Shown piece by piece: positions 51,395 through 63,620 of a stretch of DNA of 64,000 nt. The notes beneath the pieces were generated by a model. The model was not told the DNA's origin. It worked only from the letters and a program-made list of their open reading frames with translations, and searched no databases. The position numbers were made by a program, and so were the translations under genes. This DNA comes from Aradus depressus (taxonomy: Eukaryota > Arthropoda > Insecta > Hemiptera > Aradidae): positions 3,545,107 to 3,609,106 of the forward strand of contig OY759225.1 of the NCBI GenBank assembly GCA_963662175.1. Reading direction: 5' to 3'. Position 1 is the stretch's first letter. Every line of letters begins with the position of its first letter.

Positions 51395-54300
51395 GTGGCA
51401 TCCCAAAATTTTGATCGGGAGGGGGGGTTGTAGGGGGGGCCTAAGTATATAAATAGTGCTAACTCATTAACTAATGGTCAAATTGTCATGAAATTTCACA
51501 GGTAGTCTTTTTAAAATCCAAACAGGAAAAAAAGGTGTGTGGCGTCCCAAAGTTTTGATCGGGAGGGGGGGTTGTAAGGGGGGCCTAAGTATAAATATAG
51601 AGCTAACTCATTAACTAATGGTCGAATTGTCATGAAATTTCACATGTAGTATTTTTAAAAGCCAAATAGGAAAAAAAGGTGTGTGGCGTCCCAAAGTTTT
51701 GATCGGGAGGGGGGGGGGGGGTTGTAAGGGGGGCCTAAGTATAAATATAGAGCTAACTCATTAACTAATGGGCGAATCGTCATGAAATTTCACATGTAGT
51801 ATTTTTAAAAGCCAAATAGAAAAAAAAGTGTGTGGCGTCCCAAAGTTTTGATCGGGAGGGGGGGGGGGGGGGTTGTAAGGGGGGCCTAAGTATAAATATA
51901 GAGCTAACTCATTAACTAATGGGCGAATCGTCATGAAATTTCACATGTAGTATTTTTAAAAGCCAAATAGAAAAAAAAGGTGTGTGGCGTCCCAAAGTTT
52001 TGATCGGGAGGGGGGGGGGGGGGGGGGGGGGGTTGTAAGGGGGGCCTAAGTATAAATATAGAGCTAACTCATTAACTAATGGGCGAATCGTCATGAAATT
52101 TCACATGTAGTATTTTTAAAAGCCAAATAGAAAAAAAAGGTGTGTGGCGTCCCAAAGTTTTGAACGGGAGGGGGGGTTGTGGGGGGGCCTAAGTATAAAT
52201 ATAGAGCTAATTCTTTAACGGTTGGTCGGATTGTCACGAAATTTCACATGTAGTATTCCTGAAGGCCAAAAAGAAAAATAAGGTGTGTGGCGTCCCAAAG
52301 TTTTGATCGGGAGGGGGGGTTGTGGGGGGGCCTAAGTATATAAATAGTGCTAACACATTACCTAATGGTCGAATTGTCATGAAATTTCACACGTAGTCTT
52401 TTTAAAAGCCAAACAGGAAAAAAAGGTGTGTGGCGTCCCAAAATTTTGATCGGGAGGGGGGGTTGTAAGGGGGGCCTAAGTATATAAATAGTGCTAACAC
52501 ATTAACTAATGGTCGAATTGTCATGAAATTTCACACGTAGTCTTTTTAAAAGCCAAACAGGAAAAAAAGGTGTGTGGCGTCCCAAAGTTTTGAACGGGAG
52601 GGGGGGTTGTGGGGGGGCCTAAGTATAAATATAGAGCTAACTCATTAACTAATGGGCAAATCGTCATGAAATTTCACGTAGTATTTTTAAAAGCCAAATA
52701 GGAAAATAAGGTGTGTGGCGTCCCAAAGTTTTGAACGGGAGGGGGGGTTGTGGGGGGGGCCTAAGTATAAATATAGAGCTAATTCTTTAACGGTTGGTCG
52801 GATTGGCACGAAATTCACATGGAGTATTCCTGAAGGCCAAATAGAAAAATAAGGTGTGTGGCGTCCCAAAGTTTTGATCGGGAGGGGGGGTTGTGGGCGT
52901 AGGCCTAAATATAAAGATAGTGATAGATCTTTAACGGATGATCAGATTGTCATGAAATTTCACATGTAGTATTCTTAAAGGCCAAATTGAAAAATATTGT
53001 GTGTGGCGTCCCAAAATTTTAAATGGGAGGGGGGGTTGAGGGGGGGGGGCTAAGTATAAATATAGAGCTAGCTCATTAACGGTTGATCGTATTGTCACGA
53101 AATTTCCCATGTAGTATTCCTGAAGGCCAAATAGAAAAATAAGGTGTGTGGCGTCCTGGCGTCCCAAAGTTTTGAACGGGAGGGGGGGTTGTGGGGGGGC
53201 CTAAGTATAAATATAGAGCTAGCTCATTAACGGTTGGTCGCATTGTCACAAAGTTTCACATGTAGTATTCCTGAAGACCAAATAAAAAAAAAAGGTGTGT
53301 GGCGACCCAAAGTTTTGAACGGGAGGGAGGGTTGAGGGGGGGGGGGGGGGGCTAAGTATAAATATAGAGCTGGCTCATTAACGGTTGGTCAGATTGTCAC
53401 GAAATTTCACATGTAGTATTCCTGAAGGCCAAATAGAAAAATAAGGTGTGTGGCGTCCCAAAGTTTTGAACGGGTGGGGGGTTTGGGGGGGGGGGGCTAA
53501 ATATAAATATAGAGCTGGCTCATTAACGGTTGATCGTATTGTCACGAAATTTCCCATGTAGTATTCCTGAAGGCCAAATAAAAAATAAGGTGTGTGGCGT
53601 CCCAAAGTTTTGAACGGGAGGGGGGGTTGTGGGGGGGCCTAAGTATAAATATAGAGCTAATTCTTTAACGGTTGGTCGGATTGTCACGAAATTTCACATG
53701 TAGTATTCCTGAAGGCCAAAAAGAAAAATAAGGTGTGTGGCGTCCCAAAGTTTTGATCGGGAGGGGGGGTTGTGGGGGGGCCTAAGTATATAAATAGTGC
53801 TAACACATTACCTAATGGTCGAATTGTCATGAAATTTCACACGTAGTCTTTTTAAAAGCCAAACAGGAAAAAAAGGTGTGTGGCGTCCCAAAATTTTGAT
53901 CGGGAGGGGGGGTTGTAAGGGGGGCCTAAGTATATAAATAGTGCTAACACATTAACTAATGGTCGAATTGTCATGAAATTTCACACGTAGTCTTTTTAAA
54001 AGCCAAACAGGAAAAAAAGGTGTGTGGCGTCCCAAAGTTTTGAACGGGAGGGGGGGTTGTGGGGGGGCCTAAGTATAAATATAGAGCTAACTCATTAACT
54101 AATGGGCAAATCGTCATGAAATTTCACGTAGTATTTTTAAAAGCCAAATAGGAAAATAAGGTGTGTGGCGTCCCAAAGTTTTGAACGGGAGGGGGGGTTG
54201 TGGGGGGGGCCTAAGTATAAATATAGAGCTAATTCTTTAACGGTTGGTCGGATTGTCACGAAATTTCACATGGAGTATTCCTGAAGGCCAAATAGAAAAA

Positions 54301-57300
54301 TAAGGTGTGTGGCGTCCCAAAGTTTTGATCGGGAGGGGGGGTTGAGGGGGGGGGGCTAAGTATAAATATAGAGCTAGCTCATTAACGGTTGATCGTATTG
54401 TCACGAAATTTCCCATGTAGTATTCCTGAAGGCCAAATAGAAAAATAAGGTGTGTGGCGTCCTGGCGTCCCAAAGTTTTGAACGGGAGGGGGGGTTGTGG
54501 GGGGGCCTAAGTATAAATATAGAGCTAGCTCATTAACGGTTGGTCGCATTGTCACAAAGTTTCACATGTAGTATTCCTGAAGACCAAATAAAAAAAAAAG
54601 GTGTGTGGCGACCCAAAGTTTTGAACGGGTGGGGGGTTTGGGGGGGGGGGGGGCTAAATATAAATATAGAGCTGGCTCATTAACGGTTGATCGTATTGTC
54701 ACGAAATTTCCCATGTAGTATTCCTGAAGGCCAAATAAAAAATAAGGTGTGTGGCGTCCCAAAGTTTTGATCGGGAGGGGGGGTTGTAAGGGGGGCCTAA
54801 GTATATAAATAGTGCTAACACATTAACTAATGGTCGAATTGTCATGAAATTTCACACGTAGTCTTTTTAAAAGCCAAACAGGAAAAAAAGGTGTGTGGCG
54901 TCCCAAAGTTTTGAACGGGAGGGGGGGTTGTGGGGGGGCCTAAGTATAAATATAGAGCTAACTCATTAACTAATGGGCAAATCGTCATGAAATTTCACGT
55001 AGTATTTTTAAAAGCCAAATAGGAAAATAAGGTGTGTGGCGTCCCAAAGTTTTGAACGGGAGGGGGGGTTGTGGGGGGGGCCTAAGTATAAATATAGAGC
55101 TAATTCTTTAACGGTTGGTCGGATTGGCACGAAATTCACATGGAGTATTCCTGAAGGCCAAATAGAAAAATAAGGTGTGTGGCGTCCCAAAGTTTTGATC
55201 GGGAGGGGGGGTTGTGGGCGTAGGCCTAAATATAAAGATAGTGATAGATCTTTAACGGATGATCAGATTGTCATGAAATTTCACATGTAGTATTCTTAAA
55301 GGCCAAATTGAAAAATATTGTGTGTGGCGTCCCAAAATTTTAAATGGGAGGGGGGGTTGAGGGGGGGGGGCTAAGTATAAATATAGAGCTAGCTCATTAA
55401 CGGTTGATCGTATTGTCACGAAATTTCCCATGTAGTATTCCTGAAGGCCAAATAGAAAAATAAGGTGTGTGGCGTCCTGGCGTCCCAAAGTTTTGAACGG
55501 GAGGGGGGGTTGTGGGGGGGCCTAAGTATAAATATAGAGCTAGCTCATTAACGGTTGGTCGCATTGTCACAAAGTTTCACATGTAGTATTCCTGAAGACC
55601 AAATAAAAAAAAAAGGTGTGTGGCGACCCAAAGTTTTGAACGGGAGGGAGGGTTGAGGGGGGGGGGGGGGCTAAGTATAAATATAGAGCTGGCTCATTAA
55701 CGGTTGGTCAGATTGTCACGAAATTTCACATGTAGTATTCCTGAAGGCCAAATAGAAAAATAAGGTGTGTGGCGTCCCAAAGTTTTGAACGGGTGGGGGG
55801 TTTGGGGGGGGGGGGCTAAATATAAATATAGAGCTGGCTCATTAACGGTTGATCGTATTGTCACGAAATTTCCCATGTAGTATTCCTGAAGGCCAAATAA
55901 AAAATAAGGTGTGTGGCGTCCCAAAGTTTTGAACGGGAGGGGGGGTTGTGGGGGGGCCTAAGTATAAATATAGAGCTAATTCTTTAACGGTTGGTCGGAT
56001 TGTCACGAAATTTCACATGTAGTATTCCTGAAGGCCAAAAAGAAAAATAAGGTGTGTGGCGTCCCAAAGTTTTGATCGGGAGGGGGGGTTGTGGGGGGGC
56101 CTAAGTATATAAATAGTGCTAACACATTACCTAATGGTCGAATTGTCATGAAATTTCACACGTAGTCTTTTTAAAAGCCAAACAGGAAAAAAAGGTGTGT
56201 GGCGTCCCAAAATTTTGATCGGGAGGGGGGGTTGTAAGGGGGGCCTAAGTATATAAATAGTGCTAACACATTAACTAATGGTCGAATTGTCATGAAATTT
56301 CACACGTAGTCTTTTTAAAAGCCAAACAGGAAAAAAAGGTGTGTGGCGTCCCAAAGTTTTGAACGGGAGGGGGGGTTGTGGGGGGGCCTAAGTATAAATA
56401 TAGAGCTAACTCATTAACTAATGGGCAAATCGTCATGAAATTTCACGTAGTATTTTTAAAAGCCAAATAGGAAAATAAGGTGTGTGGCGTCCCAAAGTTT
56501 TGAACGGGAGGGGGGGTTGTGGGGGGGGCCTAAGTATAAATATAGAGCTAATTCTTTAACGGTTGGTCGGATTGTCACGAAATTTCACATGGAGTATTCC
56601 TGAAGGCCAAATAGAAAAATAAGGTGTGTGGCGTCCCAAAGTTTTGATCGGGAGGGGGGGTTGAGGGGGGGGGGCTAAGTATAAATATAGAGCTAGCTCA
56701 TTAACGGTTGATCGTATTGTCACGAAATTTCCCATGTAGTATTCCTGAAGGCCAAATAGAAAAATAAGGTGTGTGGCGTCCTGGCGTCCCAAAGTTTTGA
56801 ACGGGAGGGGGGGTTGTGGGGGGGCCTAAGTATAAATATAGAGCTAGCTCATTAACGGTTGGTCGCATTGTCACAAAGTTTCACATGTAGTATTCCTGAA
56901 GACCAAATAAAAAAAAAAGGTGTGTGGCGACCCAAAGTTTTGAACGGGAGGGAGGGTTGAGGGGGGGGGGGGGCTAAGTATAAATATAGAGCTGGCTCAT
57001 TAACGGTTGGTCAGATTGTCACGAAATTTCACATGTAGTATTCCTGAAGGCCAAATAGAAAAATAAGGTGTGTGGCGTCCCAAAGTTTTGAACGGGTGGG
57101 GGGTTTGGGGGGGGGGGGCTAAATATAAATATAGAGCTGGCTCATTAACGGTTGATCGTATTGTCACGAAATTTCCCATGTAGTATTCCTGAAGGCCAAA
57201 TAAAAAATAAGGTGTGTGGCGTCCCAAAGTTTTGAACGGGAGGGGGGGTTGTGGGGGGGGGGGGGGATAAGTATAAATATAGTGGTAGCTCATTAACGGT

Positions 57301-57420
57301 TGGTCGTATTGTCATGGAATTTCACATGTAGTATTCTTGATGGCCAAATAGAAAAATACACTATGTGACATCTTAAAAATTTGGAGCGGGGGCTAAGCAT
57401 AAAAATAATGCTGAATGATT
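51395..57420 (+). repeat. ~145-bp array, about 40 units, with 2.3-kb duplication
   Basis: The largest array of the G-rich Helitron repeat in the window. Homopolymeric G-runs inside units reach more than 20 (52009-52032). A block of about 2.32 kb beginning near 52449 recurs from near 54768 to about 57230, with markers shifted by 2319-2321 bp; the first copy lacks about one unit near 54630 that the second retains. Short minus-strand frames in the units are by-products. Confidence 0.92.
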
Positions 57421-57459
57421 AAAGGGCAATCGGATTGTCATGAATTTCACATGAAGTAG

Positions 57460-58425
57460 TAGTAACTGTGTATTCGCTGTGGGGTTCACTGTTGCAAGAC
57501 ATTTACTAGCTGTGTTGCCCGGCGTTCCTAACTATGTAGTATCTATGGGGTCCGCTGTTACAAAACACTTACTAGCTGTGTTGCCCAGCGTTCCGAACTT
57601 CGTACTAGCTGTGGGGTCCGCTGTTGCAAGGCACATACTAGAAGTGGTGCCCAGGGTTCCGAACTTCGTACTAGCTGTGGTGTCCGCTGTTGCAAGGCAC
57701 AAACTAGATGTGGTGCTCGGCGTTCCTAACTTCGTACTAGCTGTGGGGTCCGCTGTTGCAAGGCACATACTAGATGTGGTGCCCAGGGTTCCTAACTTCG
57801 TACTAGCTGTGGTGTCCGCTGTTGCAAGGCACAAACTAGATGTGGTGCTCGGCGTTCCTAACTTCGTACTAGCTGTGGGGTCCGCTGTTGCAAGGCACAT
57901 ACTAGATGTGGTGCCCAGGGTTCCTAACTTCGTACTAGCTGTGGTGTCCGCTGTTGCAAGGCACATACTAGATGTGGTGCTCAGCGTTCCTAATTTCGTA
58001 CTACCTGTGGGGTCCGCTGTTGCAAGGCACATACTAGCTGTGTTGCCCAGCGTTCCGAACTTCGTACTAGCTGTGGGGTCCGCTGTTGAAAGGCACATAC
58101 TAGATGTGGTGCTCAGCGTTCCGAACTTCGTACTAGCTGTGGTGTCCGCTGTTGCAAGGCACATACTAGATGTGGTGCTCAGCGTTCCTAACTTCGTACT
58201 ACCTGTGGGGTCCGCTGTTGCAAGGCACATACTAGCTGTGTTGCCCAGCGTTCCGAACTTCGTACTAGCTGTGGGGTCCGCTGTTGCAAGGCACATACTA
58301 GATGTGGTGCTCAGCGTTCCGAACTTCGTACTAGCTGTGGGGTCCGCTGTTGCAAGGCACATACTAGATGTGGTGCCCAGGGTTCCTAACTTCGTACTAG
58401 CTGTGGTGTCCGCTGTTGCAAATTA
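57460..58425 (+). repeat. 66-bp array in Helitron 3
   Basis: About 14-15 units of the 33+33-bp repeat, more regular than in Helitrons 1 and 2. Both strands are open for 270-315 codons because the unit is a multiple of three and free of stops in those frames. I treat neither as a gene. Confidence 0.9.
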
Positions 58426-58469
58426 ATACAGCTATGTTAGTAGATAGGCAGCATCCAGAAACGAAGATG

Positions 58470-59235
58470 GTCAACCAAAGAAAGATTCAGATATATCGGG
58501 AAAGTCCCATCCGAAGGACGACGTGCTCAAAGTTATTTTTATCTTCCCGATTAAAACATCTGACCTAAGTGACTTGGCTAGATTTCTAAATGGCGATCCT
58601 GAGCTCGGTAAACTCCATTCTTCAAATTTCTCGCTTTTAAACGGTTTTTAGTTTTAATATTTGTTAAAACTGATGAACAACCGAATTATCTGAATCCTAC
58701 ACAAAAATCGAAATAAAAATGTTTTTCGAAAAAGTCGGGCGAAATCCCATTCATCAAATTTCTTGCTTTTTAACAGTTTTTAGATTTAATATTTGTTAAA
58801 ACTGATATACAGATTCAGATATATCGGGGAAGTCCCATCCGAAGGACGACGTGCTCAAATTTATTTTTAACCTAAGTGAAATTTCAGCTACCCAGGTTTA
58901 GATACATAACATACGACTCATTATCCAGTACCTGACATACAAAAAGGCCCTCGATCATAGCTTGAAGTCCAATCCTAAGGACGATGTGCTCAAGTTATTT
59001 TTAACGTAAATGAAATTTCAGCTACCCAGATTTAGATACATAACATACGACTCATTATCCAGTACCTGACATACAAAAAGGCCCTCGATCATAGCTTAAA
59101 GCCCAATCCGAAGGACGACGTGCTCAAATTTATTTTTATCTTCCCGATTAAAATATCTGAGCTAAGTGACTTGGCTAGATTTCTAAATGGCGATCCTGAG
59201 CTCGGTAGACTCCATATGTATGGTAAAATAAGTTA
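58470..59235 (+). repeat. Diverged 440-bp satellite units
   Basis: About two degraded units of the satellite at 12906-18190 (tcccatccgaaggacgacgt, cattatccagtacctgacat, gatcctgagctcggta). They show closer likeness to SINE-A in places (agtacctgacat), as expected of an earlier form. Confidence 0.8.
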
Positions 59236-59363
59236 CCGTTTGGTTCCAACTAAAATTATCAAGGAAGAAATGTGGAATATAAGTGGGCTTTGGAGATGGT
59301 AGTAGGAAGTTGGCAGGAGTGTTGGGTGATGTCACGTACCCTATGTTGAGCGGAACGTTTAAG

Positions 59364-60474
59364 TCTATATTAATAAAGCTGAAACGGGGTTTGTGTGTTT
59401 GTATGTTTGTTCCAGCATCACGCCCATACAGCTGGACGGATTTTTATGAAACTTCACATGTAGCATTCTTTTGAGCCCGATTGAATAATAGGCTATGTCG
59501 CTTCCCAAAATTTTGATCGGGAAGGGGGGTAGTAAGGGGGGCCTAAGTATATAAATAGTGCTAACTCATTAACTAATGGTCGAATTGTCATGAAATTTCA
59601 CATGTAGTATTTTTAAAAGCCAAAAAGGAAAAAAAAGTGTGTGGCGTCCCAAAGTTTTGAACGGGAGGGGGGTTGTGGGGTAGGCGTAAATTTGAAGATA
59701 GTGATAGATCATTTACGGATGATCGGATTGTCATGGAATTTCTTATGTAGTATTCTTGATGGCCAAATAGAAAAATACACTATGTGACATCTTCAAAAAT
59801 ATAACAGGGGGGGGGGGGGGGGGGGCAAAGCATAAAAAAATGCTGACTGATTAAAGGGTAATCGGATTGTCATGAATTTCACATGTAGTAGTAACTATGT
59901 ATTCGCTGTGGGGTCCGCTGTTGCAAGGCATTTACAAGCTGTGGTGCACAGCGTTCCTAATATCGTACTAGCTGTGGGGTCCGCCGTCGCAAGGCACATA
60001 CTAACTGAGATGCCCAGCGTTCCTAACACTAGCTGTGGGGTCCGCCGTTACAAGACACTTACTAGCTGTGGTGCCCAGCGTTCCTAATAGCTGTAGGGTC
60101 CGCCGTCGCAAGGAACATACTAGCCGTGGTGCCCAGCGTTCCTAACTACGTACTAAATGTGGGGTCCGCCGTCGCAAGGCACATACTAGCTGTAATGCCC
60201 AGCGTTCCTAACTTCTTACTAGCTGCGGTGCCCAGCGATGCCAAGTATTCACTAGCTGGGGTTTCCGCCGTTGAAAGGCGCATACTAGCTGTGGTGCCTA
60301 GGGGTCTTAAAAACATACTAGCGTTACTATAGTTGAAGGACTATAAGCCTTATTCCGTATGAATAATCGAAAATTATAACATCATGAATGTGGTGTCGAA
60401 GGATTGAATAGACTTACAGGAGATATTGAGAGAAAATTCAAAGTTCCCCGGGCAACGCCGGGTATTACTGCTAG
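59364..60474 (+). mobile_element. Helitron 4, short and complete
   Basis: Starts TCTATATTAATAAAGC and ends with the CCGGGCAACGCCGGG hairpin and ACTGCTAG (60467-60474). Only about two 145-bp units (59495-59850) and about six 66-bp units (59885-60330) are present. A run of G at 59806-59825. No gene. Confidence 0.9.
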
Positions 60475-60785
60475 TACTTAATAAAACTGAAATGGGGTTT
60501 GTTCCAGTATCACGCCCAAACCGCTGGACGGATCTTCATGAAACTCCACATGTAGCATCCTTTTGACCCCGATTGAATAATAGGCTGTGTGGCGTCCCAA
60601 AAGTTTGAACGGGAGGGGGGGTTGCAAGGGGGGCCTAAGCATAAAAATTGCTCTAGCGCATTAACGGATGGACGGATTATCATGAAATTTCACATGTAGT
60701 ATTATTAAAAGCCAAGTTGACAAATAGGCTATGTGGCGTCCATAAATTTTGAACGGGAGGGGGAGTTGTAAGGGGCGCCTAAGAA
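60475..60785 (+). mobile_element. Helitron 5' fragment, directly after Helitron 4
   Basis: Begins taataaaactgaaatggggt a few bases after the CTAG of Helitron 4, then cgcccaaaccgctggacgg and two diverged 145-bp units. The TC start is lost. Confidence 0.75.
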
Positions 60786-60925
60786 AGCCCACTCCTCGGA
60801 ACTCCCCCCTCCCCTCAGCCGATTTCGCTGAAATTTGACTGGTTATGTCCTCAGGGATTTTTAATTTTAAATACGAAATTTGATGTTGATACATTCATTA
60901 CATCGGCAGTTATGGGGTTTTTGAA
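60786..60925 (-). repeat. DR-A dispersed repeat copy
   Basis: Contains cagccgatttcgctgaaatt and ttgatacattcattacatcg, matching inverted DR-A words. Confidence 0.55.
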
Positions 60926-60959
60926 TTCTGCTTTCTGTTATCTTCCCGTTCTCTTCGAC

Positions 60960-61560
60960 GGAGTTCTATATTAAAAAAGTTTTAAGTAACAAATTTTTCA
61001 TTTGGATTTCTTTTAAATTTACTAAAGAGAAGCCATCTTGTTTCTTTTTTTTTTTAATGTTAAATCTAATCCAAAGGTATAAATTATCTAACTGGGTTCA
61101 CAGGGAAATGAATAACATAGAATAAGAGAACAAATATTGGGTTTATTTACCTAAACCTACATTATAAATAAAATCTAAATATCAATATTAAATAAAAAGA
61201 TCAAATTATTTACAATTAAAATTTTACAAACTAATTTCTACATCTACTTTAGTCTCTTTTCTTTTTAAATATGGTGGCCATTCTTTAATTCAATGTTATT
61301 TTGGGCATATAAACATATAAATAAATAAAAGTACCTTTGTGCATCTACCTCACTGTTATTTCACTCCTACATCTCCTCTACATCTTATCTCACTCAGACT
61401 GGTTCACTACACCTCAACCCTGAAAACAACTCTCTCTAGACTGTCCACCACCACAATACAACTTAGACTGTTTCTCTATTTTTGTATATTTATTCACTAA
61501 TTAAGTTATTCACTCCTAACAACTGTTTTTATACAAATAATAATAATTGATTTTATAATA
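60960..61560 (+). repeat. DR-C, right piece of the split copy
   Basis: Resumes the DR-C sequence broken at 51249, matching the uninterrupted copy at 47790-48450 and the copy at 25340. Contains aaatctaatccaaagg, ctgggttcacagggaaatga and aataaaagtacc. Confidence 0.7.
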
Positions 61561-62107
61561 TATTAATAATCTTAATGTGTGTAAATTTTTTACATCACTG
61601 AGTTCTTAAGTTGTATTAATTTAGAATGAGGGTCTTCAACGAGTACCTGAAATGGTACTTTTTAGTATCGGAGTTTGTAAAACATGAGATTCCGATGAAT
61701 AGTCGGCATCGAATTTTAGGCCGATTACATAACTTCCCTCATACTCCCTAAGTCGCAATCTTCTCGGGAAATATAAAGGCTAGTAAGTTTTCACTTTTCA
61801 GCTGCTCGGCGGGTCGTATCTTGCACACGCGCCGTAGTTTGTTCATCTCTGACAAGATCCAAATTTCATTGTTATTGATGCACACAATTCTATTTTTAAT
61901 CCTCAATAACATAATTAATTAGTTGTTGGACGACAATTTCGTTATAGTTCTGCGTGACGCATAATATTTGTATAACCTTCAACGTGTTTTAACGTCAAAA
62001 CTACATTATAGTGTACCATATTTCTTATTAAAAAAATGTAAGCGGGCTACTAACTATTGTACAAAAGTTAATTACTTATTGTCGTTCATTTCCGGGATTT
62101 AACAACG
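61561..62107. other. No gene recognised
   Basis: Includes an inverted DR-A copy at 61655-61750 (agtcggcatcgaattttagg, ccgattacataacttccctc) and a word shared with the insert in SINE-B (acgtgttttaacgtcaaaac, 61982). Confidence 0.45.
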
Positions 62108-62955
62108 TTGTCACCTACTACCCGACCGCTCTTTCGTCGCTCTGGTGGACATGAGCCCGGCTCTACTACCAGGTCATATCGCCTACTTCGCGAGCGCTCT
62201 TTCGTCACTCTGGTGGACATGAGCCCGACTCTACTACCAGGTCATATCGCCTACTACGCGAGCGCTCTTTCGTCGCTCTGGTGGACAAGAGCCCAACTCT
62301 ACTGTTCAAGGTCATATCGCCTACCTACTACCCGAGCGCTCTTTCATCGCTCTGGTGGACATGAGCCCGGCTCTACTACCAGGTCATATCGCCTACTACG
62401 CGAGCGCTCTTTCGTCGCTCTGGTGGACAAGAGCCCAACTCTACTACCAGGTCATATCGCCTACTACGCGAGCGCTCTTTCGTCACTCTGGTGGACATGA
62501 GCCCGACTCTACTACGTCATATCGCCTAATACCGTAGTGCTCTTTCGTCTCTCAAGTGGACATGAGCCCGACTCTACTACGAGGTCATATCGCCTACTAT
62601 CCGAGCGCTCTTTCGTCGCTCTGGTGGACATGAGCCCGACTCTACTGTTCGAGGTCATATCGCCTACTACTCGATCGCTCTTTCGTCGCTCTGGTGGACA
62701 TGAGCCCGACTCTACTGTTCGAGGTCATATCGCCTACTACCCGAGCGCTCTTTCATCGCACTGGTGGACATGAGCCCGACTCTACTATGGGAGTCATAAA
62801 TTTAGCTTACTTAGATTTAATTACCTAGGGTAAGGGTTTCATCGCACAGGCCTAACGTCCCGAAGGCGATCGAAGAGCTAAGGGCCTCGAAACGGGTTTG
62901 GAACCCGCAATCATATGCTCAGTCTAGCTACTTCTGAGCTACCGGCGCCCTCTAT
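62108..62955 (-). repeat. SINE-A with its 3' end amplified ten-fold
   Basis: Ten tandem units of about 65-71 bp (caggtcatatcgcctactac, gctctttcgtcgctctggtg, gacatgagcccgactctact) run from 62108 to about 62785. The tenth continues into the rest of a SINE-A, with body and tRNA-like head ending gctaccggcgccctct at 62954. Open frames across the array are by-products. Confidence 0.92.
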
Positions 62956-63160
62956 TCTACAAAAGTTTCAAATTAAAGCAGCATAGAGATTTTGCTACAT
63001 GACAAAAAATGCATAAGAGATGCTAATTGTAAATTATAAAATTAATGTGACCTATGATGTAAATCAAATTAGTCTTCTACTCATGGTCTGATTTGCATAT
63101 CCCCCGCCAAAAAAAAAGAAAGAAAAAAAGTGGTTGACGATTCACTGGCTATTTACTTCC
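62956..63160. other. AT-rich, nothing recognised
   Basis: No gene or element seen. Confidence 0.4.
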
Positions 63161-63600
63161 CCAGAACGAATTAATCTATTAACTTTTCGCTCCTCCTCCA
63201 AAACCAGTCGAACGTTTGGGCTAATATTCAATAGTTGACTTACATAGGGGCTCCTACATCCTCATACTAAATTTTGTATCGATAAATTCATTACACTGGC
63301 AATTATTGGGGGTTTTTGAATTGAGCCCCCCTCCCGAAAACTGACAATACAAAGAATAAATCGACATGAAATTTCATACTTAAATTCAAAACCCATGAGC
63401 ATAGCATCTATTAATTTTCCGCGAAATTGGCCGAAGGGAAGGGTGCACCAGAGATGAGAGGGACTCGGCTCAAAAACTGTAATAAACCCCGATTAAATGA
63501 ATGTATCAACACATAAGGCAATATCGATTTTTAGTCCAATCGATCTATTGGTTTTGGAGGGAGACTTTCGTGCTGAGGAAGAACGTCGCCATTGATTTAA
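63161..63600. repeat. DR-A dispersed repeat copies
   Basis: Contains ttacttccccagaacgaatt, gtatcgataaattcattaca and tctattaattttccgcgaaa. Probably two overlapping copies in different orientations. Confidence 0.55.
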
Positions 63601-63620
63601 TTTTATTATTATATGATATA

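Larger units (their letters stand above)
51250..58430 (+). mobile_element. Helitron 3, 3' end missing
   Basis: The 5' end TCTATATTAATAAAGC, gtttgtttgtttg and cgcccaaaccgctgg match Helitron 1. Two arrays follow in the usual order. The hairpin and CTAG terminus are absent; the 66-bp array breaks off at 58426 into unrelated sequence. No gene. Confidence 0.85.

Noticed and set aside
52687..57293. Series of 60-97 codon minus frames (GRHTPYFSIWPSG-like)
   Set aside because: By-products of the 145-bp Helitron array, recurring with its period.
62108..62773. 130-codon and 78-codon + frames
   Set aside because: Translations of the SINE-A-derived 68-bp array.
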